64,000 nt of DNA from Gemmatimonas aurantiaca T-27 (GCF_000010305.1 NC_012489.1:3913646-3977645); one strand, 5' to 3'. Numbered from the stretch's first letter, positions 9,701-20,932 are shown. Numbers and translations: made by a program. Notes: a model not told the origin generated them from the sequence alone.

Positions 9701-10475
9701 GACCCACCGCGTCGGTGGTCTGCAGGGCGCGCAGATCACCGGTGAAGAACAGATTGCGATTCTGGTTGTTCCGACTGCCTCCCGACAGACGCAGATCGAT
9801 GTTGGCGCCGGAGAAGCCGCCTCGCGTGGCATCGTACGTCGCACCCGTCACACGCGTCTCCACCCGCGCGGCACGCGGCACACTCGACGCGCCCATGGCC
9901 ATGCCATTCAACGTGGTGAGATTGCTCGTGCCCGATGCGCCCAACATGGAGGGCCCACCAGGCCCCATCACCACACCCGGGATGGTCGACACCGTCGTCG
10001 AAATGTCGCCCGCCACGCTGGGCGGCAGTCCTGCACTCGCCCCCTGCCGCCAGGCTTCTGCCGATCCCGTTTCCTGCGTATATGGATTGACGGCCGTGGT
10101 GGCCCGCACCGGTTGGTTGGCCGTGACCTGCACCGCATCCAGCGACGTCACATTGCTGGAGAGCACGAAGTCGGCCGTGTATTCGCGCTCATTGCCCACG
10201 CGGGTCACGCGGCGGCGCGCACCCTTGAACGCCGTGGCCTGCACCGCCACCAGATAATCGCCCGTGCCCGGGTCGAACGTGATGGCGTAGCGCCCGCTGT
10301 CATTGGTCACCGCCTGTTGTACAAGTCGGTCCGGTCCACGGGTGATGGACACCGTGGCACCGCTGATCACCCGCCCGCTGTCGGAGGTGATGCGGCCGCG
10401 GATGGTTTCCGGTTGGGCGTGCGCGACGGCCGGAAGACCAGCAAGCAGGACGGGCAACCAGAACAGGAGGCGCAT
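6780..10475 (-). CDS. TonB-dependent outer-membrane receptor with carboxypeptidase-regulatory domain
   Basis: A 1231-residue outer-membrane transporter. Start ATG 10475 opens a signal peptide (MRLLFWLPVLLAGLPAVAHAQ). Residues about 22-105 form a CarboxypepD_reg-like beta domain (TIRGRITSDSGRVISGATVSI, then DYLVAVQATAFKG). The plug region follows (QVTANQPVRA, then STIPGVVMGPGG and LNGMAMGASS). The rest is a 22-strand-type barrel rich in R-F-T strands with extracellular loops. The barrel appears to close near residue 1082 (VTLDISLRLHTDFDLQALRR), yet 149 more residues follow, mostly predicted helical. Substrate is unknown. Such receptors in this phylum are often paired with SusD-like lipoproteins, but none is adjacent. 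Divergent from the sensor kinase across 149 bases, which may mean joint control. Confidence 0.88.
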   Translation of the reverse strand: MRLLFWLPVLLAGLPAVAHAQPETIRGRITSDSGRVISGATVSITRGPDRLVQQAVTNDSGRYAITFDPGTGDYLVAVQATAFKGARRRVTRVGNEREYTADFVLSSNVTSLDAVQVTANQPVRATTAVNPYTQETGSAEAWRQGASAGLPPSVAGDISTTVSTIPGVVMGPGGPSMLGASGTSNLTTLNGMAMGASSVPRAARVETRVTGATYDATRGGFSGANIDLRLSGGSRNNQNRNLFFTGDLRALQTTDAVGRALGATNQMWRASGGIDGEAIRGVMTYNISVDASRNDRALVDLTGADALAYERSGVALDSVQRARQVAQGLGLRLRPSGIPQSVRRDGFGVMARFDDTRDTSRTRFLTVYANQSENDNEGLSALMTPSAGAARRDRAAGAMLSLARWSGPAFSTVRTTRLNVGIVNNRTTPYLERPSVDVLVRTTGSTDAADAGIASLSLGGRGSEMLDNTRWTAEADHEWLRNIHGRQHQLRAIVWSRFDGLTQQGGANGFGRYTYASLDDLAANRPMSYSRTLLNPDREGQVWNSAAALSHTWTPSRFFSLIYGARVEGNGALDGPARNPALESALGIRTGNVSPRVHVSPRVGFTYAFNKARDNGSGMSGTPFGTWFRYPTGVLRGGIGEFRDLWRPDVWAEAGARTGLPGSVLSLSCVGSAVPLPSWSSTETPLPSQCTDGGGPLGERAPSVSVLSRNYDVPRSWRASLDYNTSRFTMVFRASALGTLDMNQPSLVDRNFAGVSRFTLANEGGRTVFVSPSAIDAATGALSPAEARRSNAYSRVDMLSSDLRGRGGQVTFSAGLDRFNRKWRGWPFMTVNYTLQRIDRQQRGFDGATFADPSAIEWAPAVTDARHVWLLQFGRGGRLGNFSAFARLQSGLPFTPLVQGDVNGDGRSGDRAWVPDPATTTDAALAAGLRGLQQTGSAVARDCLQATMGRSDTRQACRGPWTRTLSASWTPPNTYAPTGWRNRFNVTLFANNILSGVDQLLHGANNLRGWGGVSTPDATLLVPRGFDATARAFRYDVNPRFAETRPTRLSWRDPFRVTLDISLRLHTDFDLQALRRAIEPVRMNGRWERRGEDSLVARYLRETSSIHKVLVEEADTMFLLPPQIEKLRQRDSVFSEQVRELYRPLARFLAAQPDGVASKPALDSVKAVQTKYWELFWKQPEIAAEVLDPQQMDVISLLKDMLTVPAPQRKQSRYFFGRGVTFKHTVPQVRK

Positions 10476-10624
10476 GGCGGGGACGGCGAGCGTGAAGTCA
10501 GGGGTGACGCGCTCTGGGACAGCCGAAGATTCGGAACCGTTGCGTGGCAGACTGGGCATTCTCGGCAGGCCACGGTAATATCCGCGCGCCTGCTGCATCT
10601 CCATTCACACGTCCAGCCGACCCC

Positions 10625-13600
10625 GTGAGCCAGCCAAACATTCGCGGTCGTATCGGGGCGCTGTCGCAGCATCTCGTGGCCGTCGTGTGCATTGGTGCGG
10701 TGATGCCCAGCGAGTCCGCGGCGCAGGCGCCGGTGGTGGAGCGCCCGTTGGCCGAGCGCCTGTTGGCGCACATGCACCACACCGCATGGACCGATCGCGA
10801 TGGACTGCCCGTGTCAGGCATCAATGCCACACGGCGATCTGGCGACGGCTATCTCTGGATTGGCACGTCCGGCGGCCTGCTGCGCTTCGACGGCGTGCGG
10901 TTCGTGCGCTTCGACTCGACCAACCACCCGGCACTGCGCTCCGCCGTGGCCGGTGCGTTTGTGCCGCAACTGCTGGATCGTGATGGCGCGCTCTGGATCA
11001 GTCGACCAGATGGCGCACTGGTGCAGTATCGTGATCGCACGTTTCACGAAGTCGTGCCGGCCAACCGCAACACCGGGCGCATCTCCACCATCACGGAGGA
11101 TGGACTCGGTCGGTTGTGGGTGAACTGCAATCGCCTGTTCATCATCGACCGCCAGGGAACCATCAAGGCCCCGACCCTGCCACCCGGGGTGACCTTCGAG
11201 CAGGTGCAAGGCATTGCCCGCGATACGGCCAATGGCATGTGGCTGGGCACACGAACCGGCCAGATGTGGCACCTCGATGCAGACGGCACGGCGACACGCA
11301 TCCCGGTAGCCTACAGCGGTGATTCCGGCATGCGTCCATTGCTCCAGAGTCGCGACGGGATTCTGTGGATCCTCAACCATGGTGTCGAATACCTGCGACG
11401 CGGGACCTGACATGGACTGCGTGATCCGGTTTCACCGAATGGGGAAATCAATGCCGTGCGCGCCGCCGAACTGCCCGACGGATCGGTCGTGGTCGCATCA
11501 CGTGGTCATGGCCTATTGCGTTGGCAGCATGGTCGTGTGGACACCTTCAGTGAGCCACACCGACTGACGGATGCGGTGACTCGATCACTGCAGCTCGATG
11601 ACGATGGCAGTGTCTGGATCACCACAGACGGTGGGCTTGATCGCCTGCGTGTGGCGCCCTTTGTCACCTTGGGCACGGCCGATGGCTTGTCGTACGCGAC
11701 ACCGGGACTGCTGTTTGCCGATCATGGTGGCGCGATCTGGATGAAGGACTTCGGCCACCCTGCCCTGTTCCTCGTCGACGGTGGCGTGGTCCGACGCGAA
11801 GCTGGTCCGGTGCGCACACGGGCATTCGTCCCCCCGCCACCTGGCCGATATCTCGTCATGGGCACATCGCGGCGGACGGCGCAGGAAGCCTGGTTGATGG
11901 ACAACAGCCTGCATCTGGCGCACTTCGCGCAGGGGCGCATCAGCCCCTATCGCCCCATCGGTTGGCCCGGCCATGTACCCATGCGCGTGTTCGAGGATCG
12001 ACACGACGGACTCTGGGTGGCATTCAACGGCAGTGGTGGTGGATACGGTGTGGTGCGCGATGGACGATTCCATCGAATCCCGGACTCCACCGCGACCCCC
12101 ACCTCGTGGGCCAATCGCATCCTCGAAGATTCGCTCGGCAATGTCTGGGTGGCGCGCGAAAACCCGTCGCAACTGCTCCGCATCGTCGACGATCGCATCG
12201 TCGAGCGGTTCACCCCTGCCGAAAACACCACCTTCGAGCAGATGCAGGTGGAGGGCGGTGATACGCTGTGGGCGCTCAATGGCGAACAGTTTGCGCGCAT
12301 CAACCAGGGCCGGTTGTCGCGAGTGTCGGTACCGGGCACCGCAGCCGCGCTGCGCGGGGGGTCCGCGGCGATTCAGCTCGCCGCAGGGTACCTGTGGTTT
12401 GCTTCCGACCTGGGTATTGGACGCGTGCGCCTCGATGCCATGCACCAGGCGGCTGACGGCAACGCCGGCCGTACCGCCTCCACTCTACACGCCGAATGGT
12501 TCGATACGTTCGATGGACTGGCGTCCCCCAGGCTGGTGGGAGGCGATCGCAGCGCCACGTTGCACACGCAGGATGGCCGCCTGTGGTTTGCGACACCGGG
12601 CGGACTGGCGGTGATCGATCCGGCCAATATGCCGACCCGTCCGACGCATCCCCGCACGCTCATCGAATCCGTCATGGCAGACGGCGTGGAGATGTCGTTG
12701 GCCGCGCCGGTGGTCATTCCGTCACACCCCGATCGGATCGACATCCGCTTCACCGCCACCGCCCTGCACATCCCCAATCGCGTGCAGTTGCAGTACCGTC
12801 TCGATGGCGTTGACCGTGACTGGCAGGACGTGACGGGACCGCGAGTCGCCACCTACACCCAACTGCGCAGTGCACGCTATCGTTTTCGCGTGCGTAGCTG
12901 GATGATCGGCGATACTCCCGGTGAGGAGGTCACGCTCGCCTTTCGTGTACAGCCGGCGTGGTACGAAAGCTGGTGGTTCATCACGATGGCTGTGCTCACG
13001 GCCACGGCTGCCACGGCCGTCACGGTCCGCGCCTCGCTCCGTGCCCGCACCCGACGTGCGGCCGAGCGTATTCAGGCTCGGTTTGATGCCGAGTTGGGAG
13101 AGCGCAGCCGCATCGCGCGGGAGTTGCACGACACGCTGCTGCAAGGGTTCACCGGCATCACGCTCCAACTGCAAGCCGTGCAGGGCCAGATCCAGCAGTC
13201 TCCGGCGCAGGCGTCTGATTCGCTCGAGCGCATCCTCACGCAGGCCGACGGCGCCCTCCGGGAGGCGCGCACGATGGTGTGGGACATCCGTGCCCCGGAA
13301 CTCGGCGAACGGGACCTCGCCGGGGCGCTCGAAGCCGCCGTACGCAGTACGATCAACGCCGAAACGATTGCACTGCAGTTCACCGTACAGGGGCTGACGC
13401 AGCGCATGGCGCCGTCGATCGAATCCACGTTGCTGCGCATCGGACGGGAGGCGGTGGCCAATGCCGTCAAACACTCGGGCGCATCAGTGATTCGAGTACA
13501 GCTCATCTTCGGACCGCGTGAGATCTCACTGACGGTGGAAGACAACGGATGTGGCATGGACACCGTGATCCCCGAGCCCACGAGTGAAGGCGGGCGATGG

Positions 13601-13732
13601 GGCGTGCGGGGCATGCGCGAACGCGCGGAGCAGATTGGTGGCGCGTTGTCCATCGACAGTACGAAGGGCCACGGCACCAGTGTCTCGGTACTGGTGCCCC
13701 TGCCGGTCGGTACGGCGCGCCGCGCGACCTGA
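10625..13732 (+). pseudogene. Propeller-type sensor histidine kinase interrupted by in-frame TGA
   Basis: A GTG start at 10625 opens a signal peptide (ending ESAAQA) and a 1035-codon frame that is broken only by TGA at 11408-11410 (codon 262). Domains on both sides belong together: two-component-regulator propeller repeats (GYLWIGTSGGLLRF, GRLWVNCNRLFI, then after the stop DGSVWITTDGGLDRL), a Y_Y_Y domain, one transmembrane helix near residue 780 (WWFITMAVLTATAATAVTV), a HisKA_3 box (RSRIARELHDTLLQGF, phospho-His about codon 835) and a HATPase with VEDNGCGMD and GRWGVRGMRERA. The second part could restart at GTG 11456 but would lack a signal peptide. A TGG-to-TGA change or a sequencing error would explain it. 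The convergent response regulator is its likely partner. Confidence 0.8.
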
Positions 13733-13760
13733 AGCGCCCGCTCGTTCGGGCAGGCGCTTC
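13731..13760. terminator. Hairpin between convergent sensor and regulator genes
   Basis: GAAGCGCC at 13731-13738 pairs with GGCGCTTC at 13753-13760, overlapping the sensor stop codon. It sits in the 37-base gap between two converging genes and probably serves both. Confidence 0.45.
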
Positions 13761-13769
13761 GGCATCAGC

Positions 13770-14402
13770 TCAGTCCAGATGAATGATCCCGCGCCGGAGA
13801 GCCGTTGTCACGGCCGCCGTGCGATCGTCGGTGCCCAGTTTCTGCAGGATGTTACGCACATGCACCTTCATGGTGCTTTCTGCGCGACCGAGTCGGATGG
13901 CGATATCGGGATTGCTGAGTCCCTGTGCCATGAGCTCCAGCACTTCGAGTTCGCGCGCTGTCAGTGCGACGCGTGGTGTGTATTCGGCCAGTCTGGCCGC
14001 CACCGGCGCCGGGATGCCGCGTAACCCGCGGTACACATTGCGAATCACCTGCAGCAATTCCGTGCGCAGGGTGTCCTTGAGCAGGTAGCCGCGGGCACCA
14101 GCCGAAAGCGCCCGATGGATATCCTCGTCGCCTTCGTACGTGGTGAGCGCGATGATGCGGGCATCGGGAAATTCGTCGCGGATCGCGCCGATAGCAGAGA
14201 CCCCATCCATGACCGGCATGCGCAGATCCATGAGCATGAGGTCCGGCTGATGCAGTCGATACGCCTCCACCGCCTCTTCGCCATTTGCCGCCTCGCCCAC
14301 GAGTCGCAGGTCTGGCTGTGACCCGATCACAGCCGCGAGCCCAGCGCGCAGCAGCGCATGGTCATCGGCGGTGAGAATGGTGATCACGTCCACGTCGGTC
14401 AT
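13770..14402 (-). CDS. NarL/FixJ-type response regulator
   Basis: A 210-residue two-domain regulator. The receiver domain has acidic pair DDH near residue 13, phospho-acceptor Asp59 in LMLMDLRMP, switch Thr in IIALTTYEGDE and Lys in GYLLKDTLRTE. The DNA-binding domain is LuxR/GerE type (LTARELEVLELMAQGLSNPDIA, then STMKVHVRNILQKLG). Start ATG 14402 begins directly at the receiver fold. It is the expected partner of the HisKA_3 sensor it converges with, and would receive phosphate from it if that sensor is functional. The target genes cannot be read, but the neighbouring TonB receptor and chloroperoxidase-like gene are candidates. Confidence 0.93.
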   Translation of the reverse strand: MTDVDVITILTADDHALLRAGLAAVIGSQPDLRLVGEAANGEEAVEAYRLHQPDLMLMDLRMPVMDGVSAIGAIRDEFPDARIIALTTYEGDEDIHRALSAGARGYLLKDTLRTELLQVIRNVYRGLRGIPAPVAARLAEYTPRVALTARELEVLELMAQGLSNPDIAIRLGRAESTMKVHVRNILQKLGTDDRTAAVTTALRRGIIHLD

Positions 14403-14437
14403 GCTGGAAGATGTGTCGACGGTGCCCGCCCTGCGAA

Positions 14438-14453
14438 TACGTCTATGGACGTA
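14438..14453. promoter_or_regulatory. Perfect 16-bp palindrome between divergent genes
   Basis: TACGTC-TATG-GACGTA is a perfect inverted repeat 36 bases upstream of the regulator start and 113 bases upstream of the divergent hydrolase start. It is a plausible operator, perhaps of the LuxR-type regulator itself. A CCCCC-A-GGGGG palindrome follows shortly after. Confidence 0.4.
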
Positions 14454-14565
14454 GGTGAGGACTCCCCCAGGGGGCGATCCGAAACGGACGCCGGTGTGCG
14501 ATAGTGGCGCGCTCGAGAAGTCTTGCCCGATACCCGTCGCCAGACGCACGCCGGAGACCCGCACC

Positions 14566-15435
14566 ATGTCCACCCCGAACACGGTACCACCCACGGCACC
14601 GACGCGGACCGCCTCGACGATCACCACGCCTGACGGCGCACAGATCTACTACAAAGATTGGGGCACCGGTCCGGTCGTGATGTTCAGTCACGGCTGGCCA
14701 CTCAATGCGGACAGTTGGGAAGCCCAAATGCTGTTTCTTGCACACCAGGGCTTTCGTTGTATCGCACATGATCGGCGTGGCCATGGTCGGTCCACACAAA
14801 CGTGGCACGGCAATGAGATGGACACCTACGCCGACGATCTCGCGGCACTGATCACGGCACTCGACCTGACGGACGCGACGCTGGTGGGCTTCTCCACCGG
14901 TGGTGGCGAAGTGGCGCGCTATGTTGGCCGACATGGCACCAGCCGTGTGAAGAAGATCGTGCTGGTATCCGCCGTGCCGCCGTTCATGCTCAAGACCGCC
15001 GACAATCCCGATGGTGTGCCCATCGAGGTCTTCGACGGGATTCGCGCGGGCTCACGGCAGGATCGTTCGCAACTGTATCGCGACCTCGCCGATGGTCCGT
15101 TCTTCGGCGCCAATCGTGAGGGGCAGCATCCGTCGCGAGGCATGCGTGACGCCTTCTGGCTGCAGGGACTGCAGTCGGGACATCACAATGCCTACGAGTG
15201 CATCGCCGCCTTCTCCGCCACCGATTTCCGCAACGATCTCGATGCGGTGGATGTGCCAGCGCTGGTCATACACGGCGACGACGACCAGGTCGTGCCCTTT
15301 GCCGTGGGTGGCAAAGCATCCGCCGCGCGCATCCGCAATGCGCAACTGATCGTGTACCCCGGTGCACCACATGGCATCACGGACACGCACAAGGATCAAC
15401 TCAGCAATGATCTGCTGACGTTCCTCACGGCCTGA
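14566..15435 (+). CDS. Alpha/beta hydrolase, non-haem chloroperoxidase-like
   Basis: A 289-residue alpha/beta hydrolase of the cofactor-free haloperoxidase/perhydrolase group. Start ATG 14566. Oxyanion region [14 protein letters not shown], the RRGHGRS motif, nucleophile Ser110 in VGFSTGGGE (typical of this group), Asp240 in [10 protein letters not shown] and His269 in [10 protein letters not shown]. No signal peptide is seen, so cytoplasmic. Related enzymes act as esterases in vivo and form peracids with acetate in vitro, so halogenation is not implied. It is followed by another alpha/beta hydrolase in the same direction after a stem-loop. Confidence 0.88.
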   Translation: MSTPNTVPPTAPTRTASTITTPDGAQIYYKDWGTGPVVMFSHGWPLNADSWEAQMLFLAHQGFRCIAHDRRGHGRSTQTWHGNEMDTYADDLAALITALDLTDATLVGFSTGGGEVARYVGRHGTSRVKKIVLVSAVPPFMLKTADNPDGVPIEVFDGIRAGSRQDRSQLYRDLADGPFFGANREGQHPSRGMRDAFWLQGLQSGHHNAYECIAAFSATDFRNDLDAVDVPALVIHGDDDQVVPFAVGGKASAARIRNAQLIVYPGAPHGITDTHKDQLSNDLLTFLTA

Positions 15436-15455
15436 ACCAGCCCACACCGCTTATC

Positions 15456-15487
15456 GAGACCGCGCCTCGACCTTGGCGCGCAGTCTC
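15456..15487 (+). terminator. Stem-loop between two hydrolase genes
   Basis: GAGACCGCGCC and GGCGCGCAGTCTC form an imperfect stem with an 8-base loop, followed by a pyrimidine-rich run CTCCTCTTTC. It lies 20 bases after the stop of the chloroperoxidase-like gene. Confidence 0.45.
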
Positions 15488-15522
15488 CTCCTCTTTCACG
15501 TTCCAGCGCACGGAGCGCGCTC

Positions 15523-16350
15523 ATGTCTGCCAACAGCAAGCCCGACACCATCATTCTCGTTCACGGCTTCTGGGTCACCCCACGTAGCTGGGAACACTGG
15601 ATCTCGCGATACGAAGCCCGCGGCTATCGGGTCATTGCCCCTGCGTACCCGGGGTTCGAAGTGGAAGTCGAGTCGTTGAATCAGGATCCGACGCCTATCG
15701 AACAGGTCACCGTGCCGCAGATCATCGCGCACCTGGAGGACATCGTGCAATCGCTCGCCACGCCGCCCATCCTCATGGGTCATTCGGCGGGTGGTGTCTT
15801 TGTGCAGCGGCTGCTCGATCGTGGGCTCGGCGCGGTGGGTGTGGCCATGAACTCAGCGCCCACCGAAGGTGTGCTCGTGGCCCCGTTCTCGCAGCTCAAG
15901 TCCACGTTCCCCGTGCTCAAGAATCCCTCCAACCGCCACAAGGCCGTGGGATTCACACATGAGCAGTGGCACTACGCCTTCACGAATACGTTCAGCGAAG
16001 CCGATTCGCGCGCGATGTACGAGCGTTACCACGTGCCCGCGTCCGGCGCGATCTTCTGGGACAGTGTGCTGGCCAACGTCACACCCGGTCATCAGGAAAC
16101 GTGGGTGGACTATCACAACGATGCGCGTCCGCCGCTGCTGTTCATCTCCGGCGGTGAAGACAATCTCATGCCGCCGTCAGTGCAGCGGTCCAACGCCAAG
16201 CACTACAAGTCGAACACCATCACCGAAGTGAAAGAGTTCGAAGGCTTTGCGCACCTGTTGCCGGCACAAAAGGGCTGGGAACAGATCGCCGACTATGCGC
16301 TCGCGTGGGCCGAACAGCACGCCCGAACCACGCCCGTGCGCTCGGTCTGA
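15523..16350 (+). CDS. Alpha/beta hydrolase
   Basis: A 275-residue cytoplasmic alpha/beta hydrolase. It opens with IILVHGFWVTPRSWEHW (oxyanion loop), the nucleophile Ser88 lies in LMGHSAGGVFV, the acid in LLFISGGEDNLMP and the histidine in EFEGFAHLLPAQ. A cap region between 120 and 190 contains the conserved NAFTNTF-like stretch FTNTFSEADS. Close relatives are annotated only as alpha/beta hydrolases or lysophospholipase-like enzymes. Spacing to the next gene is 28 bases, so it may be co-transcribed with the MBL protein. Confidence 0.85.
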   Translation: MSANSKPDTIILVHGFWVTPRSWEHWISRYEARGYRVIAPAYPGFEVEVESLNQDPTPIEQVTVPQIIAHLEDIVQSLATPPILMGHSAGGVFVQRLLDRGLGAVGVAMNSAPTEGVLVAPFSQLKSTFPVLKNPSNRHKAVGFTHEQWHYAFTNTFSEADSRAMYERYHVPASGAIFWDSVLANVTPGHQETWVDYHNDARPPLLFISGGEDNLMPPSVQRSNAKHYKSNTITEVKEFEGFAHLLPAQKGWEQIADYALAWAEQHARTTPVRSV

Positions 16351-16378
16351 CGCCACGTACCAATAGGCAGACGCCACG

Positions 16379-17167
16379 ATGGACCACATCCGTGTCACGC
16401 ACATCGGGGGACCGACCACTCTGATCGAGATCGGTCCGTGGCGTCTGCTCACCGATCCCACATTCGACGCCCCCGGCCGACGCTACAGCTTCGGCTGGGG
16501 ATCTTCGTCGAAGAAACTGGCAGGACCAGCCATGGCGGCCGACGACCTGCCGTCGATTGACGCCGTATTGCTTTCACACGATCAGCACGCGGACAATCTC
16601 GACGACACCGGACGCGCGCTGCTGCCGCGGGCCCGTCATGTCATCACCACGGTGGCAGGGGCACGACGCCTGCGGGGCAACGCACTCGGACTCGCTCCGT
16701 GGCAAGACATGTCGCTGGCGGCCACAGACAAACCCCCGCTTCGCATCACGGCCACCCCGTGTCGGCACGGCGCCCCGCTGGTGGCAAAACTCGCCGGTGA
16801 TGTCATTGGCTTTGCCCTGGAGTGGGAAGGGCAGCAACACGGCGCGCTTTGGATCTCCGGGGATACGGTGATGTTTCCGGGTGTGCGCGAAGTGCCTCAG
16901 CGCCTGTCCATCAGTGTCCTGCTCCTGCATCTCGGCGGCGTGCATTTTGGTATCACCGGCCCCATCCGCTATACGGCATGCGCCCGGGAGATCGCGGATT
17001 TTGCGGCGCTGAGCCGAGCACGCCAGGTGATACCGATCCACTACGAAGGGTGGTCGCACTTCGAAAGGAGCGACGCATTCGCAGACGCCATGGCAAGCCT
17101 TCCCGCACCATTGCAGACAGCCGTACGACCCATCCCGATTGGTGAGGCCGTGGACATCCCGGTCTGA
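16379..17167 (+). CDS. MBL-fold metallo-hydrolase-like protein
   Basis: A 262-residue protein of the metallo-beta-lactamase superfamily, UlaG-like branch. It starts with the strand ITHIGGPTTLIEIG-type pattern and LLTDPTFD. The first metal motif is SHDQHADNLD (His67, His70, Asp72) instead of the canonical HxHxDH, with Asn in place of the last His. Later ligands are plausible: His in TPCRHGAP, Asp in WISGDTVMF and a late HYEGWSHF. The variant motif occurs throughout one MBL subfamily as far as I recall, so activity is possible but metal occupancy may differ. Likely an operon with the upstream hydrolase. Confidence 0.82.
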   Translation: MDHIRVTHIGGPTTLIEIGPWRLLTDPTFDAPGRRYSFGWGSSSKKLAGPAMAADDLPSIDAVLLSHDQHADNLDDTGRALLPRARHVITTVAGARRLRGNALGLAPWQDMSLAATDKPPLRITATPCRHGAPLVAKLAGDVIGFALEWEGQQHGALWISGDTVMFPGVREVPQRLSISVLLLHLGGVHFGITGPIRYTACAREIADFAALSRARQVIPIHYEGWSHFERSDAFADAMASLPAPLQTAVRPIPIGEAVDIPV

Positions 17168-17291
17168 ATCGATGCCGGCGTGTTGGACCAACAGCGCATG
17201 GCCGTTGGAGGAGTCGGGCACGATACTCGCCCGAGCCAACAAGACAAACCGTGAGCGCCATCGCGCGCTCCTCCTCCGCACGGAATGCACG

Positions 17292-18518
17292 ATGACAGGC
17301 CCTGCCGTCTATGACCGCTCGCGGTTCAACAGCCGCCAGTTCGATACCAGTGGCGCCCACCTGCCACCGGGTGGTCTCGGATGTTTCTCCGCGCGGTACG
17401 TGCCGCTCACGGGGCGCATGACGGTGACCGTGAAGGTCTGCCCACGCTTCAGGTCGATAAATGGTGGGCGGATGCCGGACGACGTGGGGCGCAACTTCAT
17501 GCGAGCCTTCGAATTGAAGATCCCCGAATACTGGAACGATCGGTTCCGCTTCATCTGCACGAAACGGGGGTTTGAGGACATCGCTGTGACACCGGAATTC
17601 CAGGTGGTGTGGTCGAACCTGGCCGACGCGCACTATGACCTGAGCATTCAGGACTACGATGGAATGACCTTTGTGAGGGATGTGCCTGATCGCCACATGG
17701 CCGGGAAGCCTGCCTATCGCCACAAGCCCTTTGCGCAATTCACCACCAACGACATAGAAGCCAACACACTCTGCAAAGCGGGAAAACTGCTCGAGGCCAT
17801 CCGGAAGCCGGTGGTGGTGGCGGTGAACACAGCGTCTGACCAAAGCCTGCTCTCCATGGCCGCGATTGAACGCTTGCGGTTTCACGCGCTGGACATTGCC
17901 CATGTGCTCATTGACCATCCCGAACCCCTGCTCACGATCACCGGACCCGGCCCCGCAGGCACCACGTTTGCCAAGTTGGTGGGCAATGTCCTCATGCAGT
18001 TCGGCCTGCAGGCGAAATACAGTTACCGGAGTCATGGGCCACCGGACATCGTGACATTGACACTCGATCCCCGGGAGATCGCCACGGCCAGTGCGCAAAT
18101 CACCGGCAACATCGCCCAGTTTCCCCAGTTCGCGCAGTACGCCGTGGTCCACGAGTTTGGGCACATGCTTGGTCTGCCCGACGAGTACATGTGCTGCGGT
18201 ACCAACACGGTGGCCATCATGGCCCAGCACGGCATGGCCGCCCAATCGGCCGCCGAGCAGAGTGCCCTCGAGAACAACACCACGACCAAACAACAGAAAT
18301 TCTCGGCCGGCATCGCCAAGACGCAAGAAGAGTTCATCAAGCTCTGCGCACTGTTCGACGTGGTCGCTCCGCCTTTCGGACGCGCCAATCAGAGTCTGAT
18401 GTCGGCAGGACACACGTTCCTTCCGGCACATGCCGTCACCGTGGCCCATGCGCTGTGGCGCATGACCCGGAACTACTTCCAGCCTGGGGAGTGGCGCATC
18501 GAGCTACTCAAGTCGTAG
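17292..18518 (+). CDS. Orphan zinc metalloprotease-like protein
   Basis: A 408-residue protein with no recognised family over most of its length. Start ATG 17292 is the first that precedes non-leader sequence. Upstream in-frame codons overlap the MBL gene. The clear feature is a metzincin/snapalysin-type motif HEFGHMLGLPDE at residues 287-298 (His287, Glu288, His291, possible third ligand Asp297), followed by EYMCCGTN with two adjacent Cys. The N-terminal third (about 1-120) is beta-rich with the stretch FKIPEYWNDRFRF-like pattern at about 75-90. No signal peptide or membrane segment is seen. It could be a cytoplasmic protease or a cargo exported by a specialised machine. No such machine is in the window. 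Confidence 0.7.
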   Translation: MTGPAVYDRSRFNSRQFDTSGAHLPPGGLGCFSARYVPLTGRMTVTVKVCPRFRSINGGRMPDDVGRNFMRAFELKIPEYWNDRFRFICTKRGFEDIAVTPEFQVVWSNLADAHYDLSIQDYDGMTFVRDVPDRHMAGKPAYRHKPFAQFTTNDIEANTLCKAGKLLEAIRKPVVVAVNTASDQSLLSMAAIERLRFHALDIAHVLIDHPEPLLTITGPGPAGTTFAKLVGNVLMQFGLQAKYSYRSHGPPDIVTLTLDPREIATASAQITGNIAQFPQFAQYAVVHEFGHMLGLPDEYMCCGTNTVAIMAQHGMAAQSAAEQSALENNTTTKQQKFSAGIAKTQEEFIKLCALFDVVAPPFGRANQSLMSAGHTFLPAHAVTVAHALWRMTRNYFQPGEWRIELLKS

Positions 18519-18544
18519 CGGCACCGGTGATGGACACCCGTCCA

Positions 18545-18569
18545 TGATATATTGCGTTTTCCTATATCA
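18545..18569. promoter_or_regulatory. AT-rich palindrome upstream of katG
   Basis: TGATATA (18545-18551) and TATATCA (18563-18569) are perfect inverted arms with an 11-base spacer, in an AT-rich island that contrasts with the high-GC surroundings. This layout suits binding by a dimeric regulator, for instance a peroxide- or iron-responsive one, but its identity is inferred only. Confidence 0.5.
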
Positions 18570-18573
18570 AGTA

Positions 18574-20919
<2,346 letters not shown>

Positions 20920-20932
20920 GCCGCGAGAGCGG

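Noticed and set aside
9012-10628. A 538-codon plus-strand frame, rich in Arg/His, opposite the TonB receptor
   Set aside because: It lies antisense to a clear long gene, has no domain or signal pattern, and its composition reflects GC bias of the third codon position.
11408-11410. Selenocysteine codon instead of stop
   Set aside because: The site is in a propeller repeat, not a redox site, and no downstream hairpin or Sec genes support it.
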